Assembly (NCBI GenBank): GCA_016713985.1 | Contig: JADJOD010000016.1 | Span: 98,477 to 162,476 of the forward strand | From: Lewinellaceae bacterium | Lineage (GTDB): Bacteria > Bacteroidota > Bacteroidia > Chitinophagales > Saprospiraceae | Length of the DNA: 64,000 nucleotides | Direction: 5' to 3' | Part shown: positions 25,358 through 32,685 of the stretch, in pieces | Position numbering within the stretch: the first letter of the stretch is position 1 | Layout: each line of letters begins with the position of its first letter | Notes under the pieces: model-generated | Told to the model about the DNA's origin: nothing | Database searches by the model: none | What the model saw: the letters and a program-made list of their open reading frames with translations, nothing else | Made by a program: the position numbers and the translations under genes

Positions 25358-25956
25358 ATGGAGGCAGCCGTTCCAAAACAACCCGCTCAGCCGAAACCGC
25401 GATCACGGAAAGCATCTGTGCATCGGCGAAAGATCGACACTATAGAAAAATTCCGCGAATGGAGGCCCCGCGATGGCTTCAAATACGAGTGGAACAATGG
25501 TGTCATCGAAAAATTGCCGAAAATGATAACGTTCAAAAACCTGTATATCGTTCAGCGCCTCAACCGCTTCTTCCAGACTACCGAGTCCTATCGTCGGGGC
25601 GATGAACTTTTCACTGAGCCGGAATCGATGACCTCTCCGACCCAACTGCGTATTCCGGACATGGCCTATTACACGGCTCGGCAGATACAAGAAGGCGCAG
25701 AGGTAAGACCCCGACCATGCCGGAATTTATCATCGAATTCGTATCCAATTTCGATCAGCATCCCAAAGTGCTGGAAAAATTAGAAGAATACTTTAACTCC
25801 GGCGTTCGGGTAGCCTGGCTGGTCATTCCACAGGTAAAAGTGGTGTACGTGTACACTTCTCCGGTTGAGGTGACTATTTGCAAAGGCAGGCGCATCTGTA
25901 GCGCCGAACCCGTCATTCCGGGTTTTAAAATCAGCGCAGAGGCTTTGTTTTCCTGA
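25358..25956 (+). CDS. Uma2-family (DUF820) endonuclease-like protein, frameshifted
   Basis: About 199 residues if repaired. It has a PD-(D/E)XK-like fold: EFREWRPRDGFKYEWNNGVIEKL near the N-terminus (first Glu in the E-x-NGVI region), LRIPDMAYY (Asp), and, in the other frame, PEFIIEFVSNFDQHPKVLEK then EEYFNSGVRVAWLVIP. The usual end, VIPGFKISAEALF, is present. The frame changes between 25702 and 25716, where one base is missing next to the CCCC run at 25709-25712. Uma2 proteins are abundant in some lineages and have no settled function; nuclease activity is inferred from the fold. Residues 1-30 are a basic extension rich in Lys and Arg. Confidence 0.82.
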
Positions 25957-25963
25957 AAAAACC

Positions 25964-25971
25964 TATCTTTG
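25964..25971 (+). promoter_or_regulatory. -7 element (TATCTTTG) just before a leader peptide
   Basis: Exact TAnnTTTG match. TTTG at 25944-25947 is a possible -33 element 16 bases upstream. The leader ATG follows only four bases after it, so the transcript would be nearly leaderless. Confidence 0.6.
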
Positions 25972-25975
25972 CCCC

Positions 25976-26032
25976 ATGTTACATCCGATCATTTCCAGCA
26001 GCATTATTATTCGTCCCGGTGCGCACACCTGA
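25976..26032 (+). CDS. Isoleucine-rich leader peptide of a candidate attenuator
   Basis: An 18-residue open frame, MLHPIISSSIIIRPGAHT, beginning 4 bases after a strong -7 element and followed by an intrinsic terminator. Five of 18 codons are Ile and three are Ser, with an uninterrupted Ile-Ile-Ile. This is the classic build of an amino-acid attenuation leader: ribosome stalling at the Ile codons would change RNA folding downstream. The bases GCACAC near its end can pair with GTGTGC in the terminator loop. ileS lies about 0.83 kb downstream. It was not recognised as a known named leader. Confidence 0.6.
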   Translation: MLHPIISSSIIIRPGAHT

Positions 26033-26058
26033 CGCGGTAAGGCTGTTTGGAAAACAGA

Positions 26059-26093
26059 AGCCCCGGCAAGTGTGCAAACTGGCCGGGGTTTTT
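26059..26093 (+). terminator. Intrinsic terminator after the leader peptide
   Basis: CCCCGGC (26061-26067) and GCCGGGG (26082-26088) form a strong stem followed by TTTTT. A weaker upstream stem CTGTTT-GGA-AAACAG lies at about 26043-26057. Together with the leader they form an attenuator-like arrangement. Confidence 0.75.
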
Positions 26094-26121
26094 GATTGGC
26101 TCTTAAGCAAAACGAATATCG

Positions 26122-26816
26122 ATGCTGCAACCGTTGCTGTCTTTCTTGCCCTGCTGTTCTTCTTTACGTCCTGTCAATCTGAGCAACCCGCGCAAAAGCA
26201 GGCGCCTGCACCTGACCCGGCGTCGGCCCGGCAGTTTCTGGGCCTGTTTAAGGAATTGAAGGCAGATACGTTGCTGGTGTACTCCGGCGAACACGTGGAA
26301 GACGATACTTTCCGCTTCAAGGGAACCCCCATCGGGAGTTCTTTATTTGACGTGTTTAACCTGGAAAAAAAAGAAACAGCGTGGTGGGATGCGACTGCTT
26401 ACCCCTCGGCCTGCTTCCGCTTTCCCATCGATTCGAACCGCCTGGCCCTGATCGTACGGATGCCTTCAGAATACGTAAACAGCGCCGTCGCACTTTGTAT
26501 TTGGGACCTCAAATCCCAAAAAATGGCCCCCAAACCAATTATGCTGGCAGAAATGATCGGCGACGCCGGCTGGACGTTTTATGAATACTCTTACATAATG
26601 CGACAACCGGGAGGACTGTCCGTCTTCAGCCACGGCGTGGAATGTGACCAGGACCTGGATGCCGAACCCGGAAGCGCGGCGGCCGAAGGAACCTGCACCG
26701 ATATTTTTGACCTTCAGGTGTTGAAAGATGTTGCGTTTCAGCAGGTAAAACTGCCGGCGCCAGAGCTGGACAAGTTTGTTAAAACTTTTAAAATCAATAA
26801 GTTGCCTTCAAAATAA
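26122..26816 (+). CDS. Lipoprotein of unknown function (start probably frameshifted)
   Basis: About 231 residues. The frame holding the protein is open from far upstream but has no good start. ATG 26122 in the neighbouring frame reads MLQPLLSFLP and would join LLFFFTSCQSEQPAQ if one C were missing from CCC at 26149-26151. That gives a textbook lipoprotein signal peptide with lipobox FTSC. The mature part begins with a Pro/Ala/Gln-rich linker and continues with mixed strands (ADTLLVYSGEHVEDDTFRFK, RLALIVRMPSEYVNSAVALC, YIMRQPGGLSVFSHGVECDQ). No family was recognised. It lies between the attenuator-like region and ileS on the same strand. Confidence 0.6.
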
Positions 26817-26866
26817 CGAATAGAGCATGTAAACCCTTTCTGATAACTTAGGTATGAAAAAACAGA

Positions 26867-28549
26867 TTGGGAACTTTTCAATATCTGTTCAATCTACGGC
26901 CAATAACCGAAAACCGACAATTGACCCTGCCCGCCATCGACGCCGAGATCCGTCAATTCTGGGAAGACGAAAAAATATTCCAACAATCCGTTGACCAACG
27001 CCCGGCGGACCAATCTTTTGTGTTTTATGAAGGGCCGCCTTCTGCCAACGGCAAACCCGGCATCCACCACGTGATGGCCCGCACGGTAAAAGACCTTTTT
27101 TGCCGCTACCATACGTTGAAAGGGCACCGCGTGGAGCGCAAAGGAGGCTGGGACACCCACGGCCTGCCTATCGAACTGCAAGTGGAAAAAGAACTCGGCA
27201 TCACCAAGGAAGACATCGGCAAAAAAGTCACGGTGGAAGAATACAACTCGGCTTGCCGCAGCACCGTGATGCGTTACAAAGACCTCTGGGACGACCTCAC
27301 CCGGCAAATGGGTTACTGGGTCGACCTCGACCATCCGTATATCACGTTCCAAAACGAATACATCGAATCGTGCTGGTGGCTGCTGCAACAACTCTACCAC
27401 AAAAAAACGGCCGGCGGCGATTCGTTTCTCTACAAAGGGTTCACGATCCAGCCGTACAGCCCCGCCGCGGGTACCGGCCTTTCAACGCACGAACTCAACA
27501 TGCCCGGCACGTATAAAGACGTGACGGATATCACGACCGTGGCGATGTTTCGTGTACGACGGACTTCCGAGTCCGCCGCCCTCTTCGACGGCGAAAACGA
27601 AGACGTGCGTATCCTCGCCTGGACGACCACCCCCTGGACATTGCCCAGCAACGTCGCCCTCACCGTCGGCCCGGATATCAATTACGCCAAGGTAAAAACG
27701 CTGAGCCCCTACACGGGCGCACCCCTGAGTGTGATCCTTGCGCAGGACCGCCTGTCGGCGTATTTCAACCCCGAAGATGAAAACCTGCCGTTCGATGATT
27801 TTAAACCGGGTGATAAAAAATTGCCCTACAAAGTGTTGAAAACCAACATAAAAGGTTCCAAACTGGTGGGTGTTCGTTTCGAACAACTGATCCCCACGCC
27901 GGCGGCCTCCACCCCCGAACTGGAAGAAAAAGCCTTCCGCGTCATCCCCGGCGATTTTGTCACTACGGAAGACGGCACGGGTGTGGTGCACACGGCTCCG
28001 TATTTCGGCGCCGACGACTTCCGGGTGAGCAAAGCGGCCGGAGTGCCGTTTATCGGTCTGCCCAACCCGAAACAACCCGACCTGCCGTTCCCGCTTGTGG
28101 ACAAGCAGGGCAAATTCGTGGACGAGGTGCCCGAATTCGGCGGGCGCTACGTCAAATCTGAATACTACTCCGCTGAAATTCAAAAAGATAAGGAATTTAA
28201 ACCCACCGATCTGCTCATCGCCCTGCGCCTCAAGGAGGAAAACAAAGCGTTTAAAATCGAAAAATACAAACACCCGTACCCGCATTGCTGGCGCACGGAC
28301 AAACCCGTGTTGTATTACCCGCTCGATTCGTGGTTCGTGCGCGCTTCTGCCGCCAGGGAGCGTATGTCGGAGTTGAACAAAACCATCAACTGGAAACCCG
28401 CCAGCACCGGCACCGGCCGTTTCGGCCAGTGGCTCGATAATTTGCAGGACTGGAACCTCTCGCGTTCGCGCTACTGGGGGTGCCGCTGCCCATCTGGCGT
28501 ACGGAAGACGGGGAAGAAGAACTGTGTGTGGGCAGCGTGGAACAATTGA
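26867..28549 (+). CDS. ileS: Isoleucyl-tRNA synthetase, N-terminal part (frameshifted gene)
   Basis: Catalytic and editing half of IleS, which charges tRNA-Ile. The region LPAIDAEIRQFWEDEKIF is the normal beginning. The HIGH-type motif is in PSANGKPGIHHVMAR, and RKGGWDTHGLPIELQVEKEL and AWTTTPWTLPSNVALTVG (editing domain Thr-rich region) are intact. This is the long eukaryote-like class found in Bacteroidota. The start is uncertain: TTG 26867 opens the frame, and ATG 26854 is in another frame. The frame fails after LSRSRYWG at the G5 run 28476-28480, where one G is missing. Confidence 0.95.
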   Translation: MGTFQYLFNLRPITENRQLTLPAIDAEIRQFWEDEKIFQQSVDQRPADQSFVFYEGPPSANGKPGIHHVMARTVKDLFCRYHTLKGHRVERKGGWDTHGLPIELQVEKELGITKEDIGKKVTVEEYNSACRSTVMRYKDLWDDLTRQMGYWVDLDHPYITFQNEYIESCWWLLQQLYHKKTAGGDSFLYKGFTIQPYSPAAGTGLSTHELNMPGTYKDVTDITTVAMFRVRRTSESAALFDGENEDVRILAWTTTPWTLPSNVALTVGPDINYAKVKTLSPYTGAPLSVILAQDRLSAYFNPEDENLPFDDFKPGDKKLPYKVLKTNIKGSKLVGVRFEQLIPTPAASTPELEEKAFRVIPGDFVTTEDGTGVVHTAPYFGADDFRVSKAAGVPFIGLPNPKQPDLPFPLVDKQGKFVDEVPEFGGRYVKSEYYSAEIQKDKEFKPTDLLIALRLKEENKAFKIEKYKHPYPHCWRTDKPVLYYPLDSWFVRASAARERMSELNKTINWKPASTGTGRFGQWLDNLQDWNLSRSRYWGCRCPSGVRKTGKKNCVWAAWNN

Positions 28550-30300
28550 AAAACGAAATAGAAAAAGCCAATCGTTCACTCGGCCTTTCCCAGCAACTTG
28601 CGGATGACTTGCACCGCCCCTACATCGACGAAATCACACTCGTTTCCGCTTCCGGAAAACCCATGCGCCGCGAACCCGACCTCATCGATGTTTGGTTCGA
28701 TTCCGGTTCCATGCCCTACGCCCAATGGCACTATCCCTTTGAAAATCAGGAAGTTTTTAAAAGAAACTACCCGGCGGATTTTATCGCGGAAGGGGTGGAC
28801 CAGACGCGCGGCTGGTTTTATACTTTGCACGCCATCGCCGTGATGGTTTTTGACTCGGTGGCGTTTAAAAACGTGGTTTCCAACGGCTTAGTGCTCGACA
28901 AGGAAGGCAACAAAATGTCCAAATCCAAGGGCAACGTGGTGGACCCCTTCGACACCCTGGCCGAATACGGCGCCGACGCCACACGTTGGTATATGATGGC
29001 CAACGCCAATCCCTGGGACAACCTCAAGTTCGACACGGGTGGCATCCTCGAAGTGCGGAATAAATTGTTCGGCACCTTGTTCAACACCTATAACTTCTTC
29101 GCCCTGTATGCCAATCTCGACGGTTTCAAAATGGATGAGTTCAACGTGCTGCCGTACGAAAAACGCAGCGAACTCGACCGCTGGGTTATCTCGAAATTGT
29201 ACAGCCTCGTGGCCGATTACCGCGCTGCAATGGACGAGTACGAGGTCACCCGCGCCTGCCGGGCCGTAGAAGAATTCGTAGACGAACACCTCTCCAACTG
29301 GTACGTGCGCCTCTCGCGCCGGCGTTTCTGGAAAGGCGAGTTAAACGAAGATAAAACTGCCGCCTACCAAACCCTTTTTGAATGCCTGATGGTCACCGGC
29401 CAGCTCATGGCTTCCGTGGCGCCCCACTTCTCCGACTGGTTGTACCGCAACCTCACCGCTCCCGTCAAAGACGTGGCGAAGGCGAAAAACACGCCTCTGC
29501 GCCACGATTCGGTGCACCTCAGCGACCTCACGCAGCCCGATCCTTCCAAAGTGGACAAGGCGCTGGAGACAAGAATGGATTATGCGCAACGTATCTGTTC
29601 TTTGGCCCTGAGTATCCGAAAGAAAGAAAAACTGCGGGTGCGTTTGCCACTGCAAAAAATCCTGTTGCCGGTATTGAATGAAGCCTTTATTGCCGAAGTA
29701 GACGGGGTGAAAGACCTGATCCTGAGCGAAATTAATATAAAACAATTGGAATATATTACCGACGCGTCGGGTCTGCTGAAAAAAGGCGCCAAGGCCAATT
29801 TTAAAACGCTGGGCGCCAAACTCGGCAAGGACATGAAAGAAGCCGCCGCTTTAATCGCCGCCTTTAACAACGACGAGATATCTGCGCTGGAAAAATCCGG
29901 CTCGATGAACATCGACATCAACGGCAATACGTACACCCTTACGCCGGACGACATGATTGTCACCACCGAAGACTTGCCCGGCTGGAAAGTAGCCTCCGAC
30001 GGCGACCTGACGGTGGCGCTCGACGTGACGCTCACCCCCGAACTGCTGGCCGAAGGCACCGCCCGCGACCTGGTGAACCGCATCCAGAACATTCGTAAAG
30101 ACAAGGATTTCAACGTGACCGACCGCGTGACGGTGACGTTGGAAAAACACGCCGCGATTTTGGATGCCGTCGAAAAATTCCGCGACTACATCAAAGCCGA
30201 AGTATTGGCGACGGACCTGGTGCTGGCGGATACCTTAGACGGCGAGAAGGTGGAGTTGGAGGATGGCGTTGCGGTGGGCATTGAAGTGCGTGTAAATTGA
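28480..30300 (+). CDS. ileS: Isoleucyl-tRNA synthetase, C-terminal part
   Basis: Continuation of IleS after the one-base deletion: VPLPIWRTEDGEEELCVGS, WFDSGSMPYAQWHYPFEN, the second active-site motif GNKMSKSKGNVVDPF, then the anticodon-binding domain (RSELDRWVISKLYSL, VDEHLSNWYVRLSRRRFW, FECLMVTGQLMASVAPHFSD) and a C-terminal domain of about 200 residues. The whole repaired enzyme has about 1140 residues, as expected. Both halves are well conserved across the break, which argues for a sequence error rather than loss of this essential gene. Confidence 0.96.
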   Translation: MPLPIWRTEDGEEELCVGSVEQLKNEIEKANRSLGLSQQLADDLHRPYIDEITLVSASGKPMRREPDLIDVWFDSGSMPYAQWHYPFENQEVFKRNYPADFIAEGVDQTRGWFYTLHAIAVMVFDSVAFKNVVSNGLVLDKEGNKMSKSKGNVVDPFDTLAEYGADATRWYMMANANPWDNLKFDTGGILEVRNKLFGTLFNTYNFFALYANLDGFKMDEFNVLPYEKRSELDRWVISKLYSLVADYRAAMDEYEVTRACRAVEEFVDEHLSNWYVRLSRRRFWKGELNEDKTAAYQTLFECLMVTGQLMASVAPHFSDWLYRNLTAPVKDVAKAKNTPLRHDSVHLSDLTQPDPSKVDKALETRMDYAQRICSLALSIRKKEKLRVRLPLQKILLPVLNEAFIAEVDGVKDLILSEINIKQLEYITDASGLLKKGAKANFKTLGAKLGKDMKEAAALIAAFNNDEISALEKSGSMNIDINGNTYTLTPDDMIVTTEDLPGWKVASDGDLTVALDVTLTPELLAEGTARDLVNRIQNIRKDKDFNVTDRVTVTLEKHAAILDAVEKFRDYIKAEVLATDLVLADTLDGEKVELEDGVAVGIEVRVN

Positions 30301-30338
30301 GCGGATTCCGTCGCGGCGTTCAGAAATCCGAAATTTTG

Positions 30339-30346
30339 TATTTTTG
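30339..30346 (+). promoter_or_regulatory. -7 element (TATTTTTG) of the NrfD-like gene
   Basis: Exact TAnnTTTG match 18 bases before ATG 30365 and 38 bases after the ileS stop, indicating a separate transcript. No clear -33 element. Confidence 0.45.
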
Positions 30347-30364
30347 CCGTACACCCTTGCCTGT

Positions 30365-30906
30365 ATGCGCCAACTGCCCATTTTACCGTTTTTCGTCGGC
30401 ATTGCCTGCGCATTAGCCGCGGCCTTTCGGCAGCCTGATGAAGCAGTGGCCGTCATACCCGGTTGGCATACCGTCGTTTTTCCCTCGTACTTTCAAGCTG
30501 GCGCAGTCCTTTCCGGGCTGGCTTTTTTGCAGATCGGTCTGCTCCTGGCGCGCAGATTTTTCTCGCCGGTGAAACAATATATCACGATCGATCGGACTGA
30601 AAGCCTGAACGCGGCTATTTTGGGCGCCGGCACCCTGGTGCTTTGGGCCTATTTGTATCATTTTTTGCCTGGGGCGCCCCGGCTGGAACAACAATCGCTT
30701 TTTATTCGCGGCAATACGGAATGTACACGTCTTTCTTCACCGGTATGCTGTGCCTGCAAGTGATAGGCCTTCAATTATTCTGGAGCCGGAATGTACGCCG
30801 TAGCATACGACTAACGTTCGGGTTGTGTTTGTTGCTCAGCTCCGGCCACTGGATAGATTGGCTTTTCATGGTCATCGGATACACGTATCGCTGGTTATCC
30901 GGATAA
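30365..30906 (+). CDS. Half-length NrfD/ActC-like membrane protein, frameshifted
   Basis: About 180 residues if repaired. It resembles only the C-terminal half of NrfD/ActC quinol-interacting subunits: IPGWHTVVFPSYFQAGAVLS, then RFFSPVKQYITIDRTESLN, HFFAWGAPAGTTIAFYSRQ, LQVIGLQLFWSRNVRRSI and GHWIDWLFMVIGYTYRWL. Five membrane helices are likely. Full-length relatives have about 450 residues and ten helices. Because its own promoter lies at 30339, the short form seems to be a real gene rather than a cut one. The frame changes at the T6 run 30661-30666, where one T is missing. No cytochrome or Fe-S partner is nearby. Confidence 0.6.
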
Positions 30907-30947
30907 ACGGATTTTCGACCATTTTCTGCCTCTTAATCGCATAAAAC

Positions 30948-30978
30948 TTTGCTTTCCAGGCTTTTCCGTGTAAATTTG
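30948..30978 (+). promoter_or_regulatory. Full Bacteroidota promoter of the nucleotidyltransferase/HEPN pair
   Basis: TTTG (30948-30951), exactly 19 bases of spacer, then TAAATTTG (30971-30978). This is the consensus -33/-7 arrangement. The first ATG is 15 bases downstream. Confidence 0.7.
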
Positions 30979-30993
30979 TACCAACATTTCAAC

Positions 30994-31319
30994 ATGGTCA
31001 CACCCGCTCAAATTGACGAAATCGTTCGTATTCTGGTCAGGGAATGCCAGCCGGAGAAGATAATCCTGTTCGGCTCATACGCTCAAGGCACCGCCCGGGA
31101 AGACAGCGACCTGGATTTGGCGATTGTGAAGGAGACGGATTTGCCGGGTTTCAAGCGCCCGATAGAGTTCCAAAGCTTTTGCGCGCAGAAGGGAGGCGCT
31201 GGTTGTTCGGTATGGATATTCTGGTGTTCACACCGGAAGAACTGGAAGCATATAAGGATAGTCGCGCTTCAATTATTCACGAAATTTTGCAAACTGGCAA
31301 AACGCTTTATGAATCCTGA
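30994..31319 (+). CDS. MNT-type minimal nucleotidyltransferase, frameshifted
   Basis: About 108 residues if repaired. The Pol-beta-type signature is intact: Gly27-Ser28 in ILFGSYAQGTARE and the metal ligands Asp39/Asp41 in DSDLDLAI. The frame changes just after KRPIEF (31165-31172), where one base is missing. The second frame continues as KLLRAEGRRWLFGMDILVFT and ends ILQTGKTLYES. Such proteins pair with HEPN proteins; in the best-known pairs the nucleotidyltransferase adds AMP to the HEPN toxin and silences it. Whether this pair acts as toxin-antitoxin is inferred. Confidence 0.8.
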
Positions 31320-31746
31320 TGATCCCCAAGATTGGTTCTTAAAGGCTGACCGCGATCTTGCCCTGATACGAGATATTCTGCCCAAAGTGGCAGCCTATCC
31401 CGACTTGATATGCTACCATTGCCAACAAGCGGCAGAGAAGTTTTTGAAGGCCTTGCTTTTACATCACGGACAACCCGTGAAAAGAACCCACGATTTGGAA
31501 GAACTGTTGGATTTAATATTCCCTTTTGAAAGATCAATCAATGCCGATGTGTACAATAAAGCGTTGGTTATCAAAAACTACGCAGTTCATATTCGCTACC
31601 CTAATCCATTTGCCGACCCTACCGAAGCCGATGTACTGGAAGCCGTCGCCTGCGCCGAGTTTTTCGCGGGTTTGCCGCCGCTGTATTGCGAGTTTAGAGC
31701 CTATCCGAAAACCTCTTTTTCAGCCTCAAAGAAGGTCCTCGGATAG
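31309..31746 (+). CDS. HEPN-domain protein, partner of the nucleotidyltransferase
   Basis: A helical protein of 145 residues: DPQDWFLKADRDLALIRDIL, ICYHCQQAAEKFLKALLLHH (the typical first long helix), PVKRTHDLEELLDLIF, and the closing AVHIRYPNPFADPTEADVLE with the conserved His/Arg-Tyr region of PF05168-type HEPN. The start ATG overlaps the end of the nucleotidyltransferase gene by 11 bases, so translation is coupled. The last about 19 residues are encoded inside a hairpin and look unlike the family. The real protein may effectively end near the LPPLYCEF region. Confidence 0.83.
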   Translation: MNPDDPQDWFLKADRDLALIRDILPKVAAYPDLICYHCQQAAEKFLKALLLHHGQPVKRTHDLEELLDLIFPFERSINADVYNKALVIKNYAVHIRYPNPFADPTEADVLEAVACAEFFAGLPPLYCEFRAYPKTSFSASKKVLG

Positions 31747-31750
31747 GCTC
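31697..31750. terminator. 12-bp perfect inverted repeat at the 3' end of the HEPN gene
   Basis: GAGCCTATCCGA (31697-31708) and TCGGATAGGCTC (31739-31750) are exact reverse complements, with weaker inner pairing (CTTT/AAAG). The HEPN stop codon lies inside the right arm. No T tract follows, so it may be a transcript-stabilising hairpin or an inserted palindromic repeat. Confidence 0.55.
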
Positions 31751-31798
31751 TTAACTTTAAAAAACCATTTTAAAATTCCTCTTGACCACATACCCCTC

Positions 31799-32605
31799 AT
31801 GATGAAAACGTATCCCCTGCTTGCCCTTCTCAGCATATCCTTTCTGCAATGTATCAACGTACACCAATCCGCCGGCCCGGCCACAGCGGAAGAAATCGCC
31901 GATCTGGCCGTCGCTCCTCCCGCCAAATACGACCCGGAATTTCAGTTTGAATACCCTATGGTGACCGTACAGGGCGGCATTTTTACAATGGGCTGCACCA
32001 ACAAAAAACGCGGCTACGACACCGACGAATGCCCGCACCCCGACACGGTCGACACCTTCCGGATGGGCATATACGAAGTCACCAAGTACCAGTGGATACA
32101 GGTGATGGGCAACAATCCCGGCGCATTTGCCGACTGTTTTGATTGCCCGGCCAACTATATTTCCTGGATCGACGCGCAGAAATTTATCAAAAAACTGAAC
32201 GCCGTTACCGGTCGGCGTTACCGTTTGCCCACGGAAGCCGAATGGGAATACGCCGCCCGCGGCGGGGCGGCGGGGGCGGTTAAAAACACCCTTTACGCCG
32301 GCGGCAACCGCTTAGACAAAGTAGCCTGGTACAACGACAACAGCGACAAAAAACTCCACCCGGTGGGCCAAAAAGCCCCGAATGCGCTGGGTATCTATGA
32401 TTTGTGCGGCAATATCCGCGAGTGGTGCGAAGATCACTACGTCGAATATCCCGGCTGCCCGATCCCGCCCTCGCTCAGTTCGATACGTTGTTGCCGGGGC
32501 GGCTCCTGGAGCAGCAGTTATTTTGCCTGCCGGATATCGGAACACCTGAGGATGGAGCCTTCGGGAAGGTATTTGAACATGGGATTTCGGTTGGTGGATG
32601 ACTAA
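31799..32605 (+). CDS. SUMF1/formylglycine-generating-enzyme-fold lipoprotein
   Basis: A protein of 268 residues. The signal peptide ends in SISFLQCINVH, so it is lipidated. The rest is a complete SUMF1 (C-type-lectin-like) domain: MVTVQGGIFTMGCTNKKR, FRMGIYEVTKYQWIQVMG, PANYISWIDAQKFIKKLN, YRLPTEAEWEYAARGG, HPVGQKAPNALGIYDLCGNI, REWCEDHY and CCRGGSWSSS...MGFRLV. True formylglycine enzymes use two active-site cysteines; here many lipoproteins of this fold in Bacteroidota (GldK/GldJ-type) are structural. No sulfatase is nearby, so a scaffolding or T9SS-accessory role is possible. Confidence 0.88.
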   Translation: MMKTYPLLALLSISFLQCINVHQSAGPATAEEIADLAVAPPAKYDPEFQFEYPMVTVQGGIFTMGCTNKKRGYDTDECPHPDTVDTFRMGIYEVTKYQWIQVMGNNPGAFADCFDCPANYISWIDAQKFIKKLNAVTGRRYRLPTEAEWEYAARGGAAGAVKNTLYAGGNRLDKVAWYNDNSDKKLHPVGQKAPNALGIYDLCGNIREWCEDHYVEYPGCPIPPSLSSIRCCRGGSWSSSYFACRISEHLRMEPSGRYLNMGFRLVDD

Positions 32606-32613
32606 AATGTAAA

Positions 32614-32648
32614 AACGCGGACCGCCCCTGAACAGGTCGGCCCGCGTT
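32614..32648. terminator. Hairpin between convergent SUMF1 and T9SS cargo genes
   Basis: AACGCGG (32614-32620) pairs with CCGCGTT (32642-32648), with an A5 tract on the left; inner bases (ACC/GGT) extend the stem imperfectly. On the minus strand the stem is followed by a T tract, fitting a terminator for the gene ending at 32686. Confidence 0.55.
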
Positions 32649-32685
32649 CGGTTTACAGCAGCGAACAGGCAAACGGATTGCCTTA

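Noticed and set aside
31799..32605. Sulfatase-modifying enzyme or GldK
   Set aside because: No sulfatase, gldL, gldM or gldN gene is nearby, and the length is below that of GldK; only the fold is reported.
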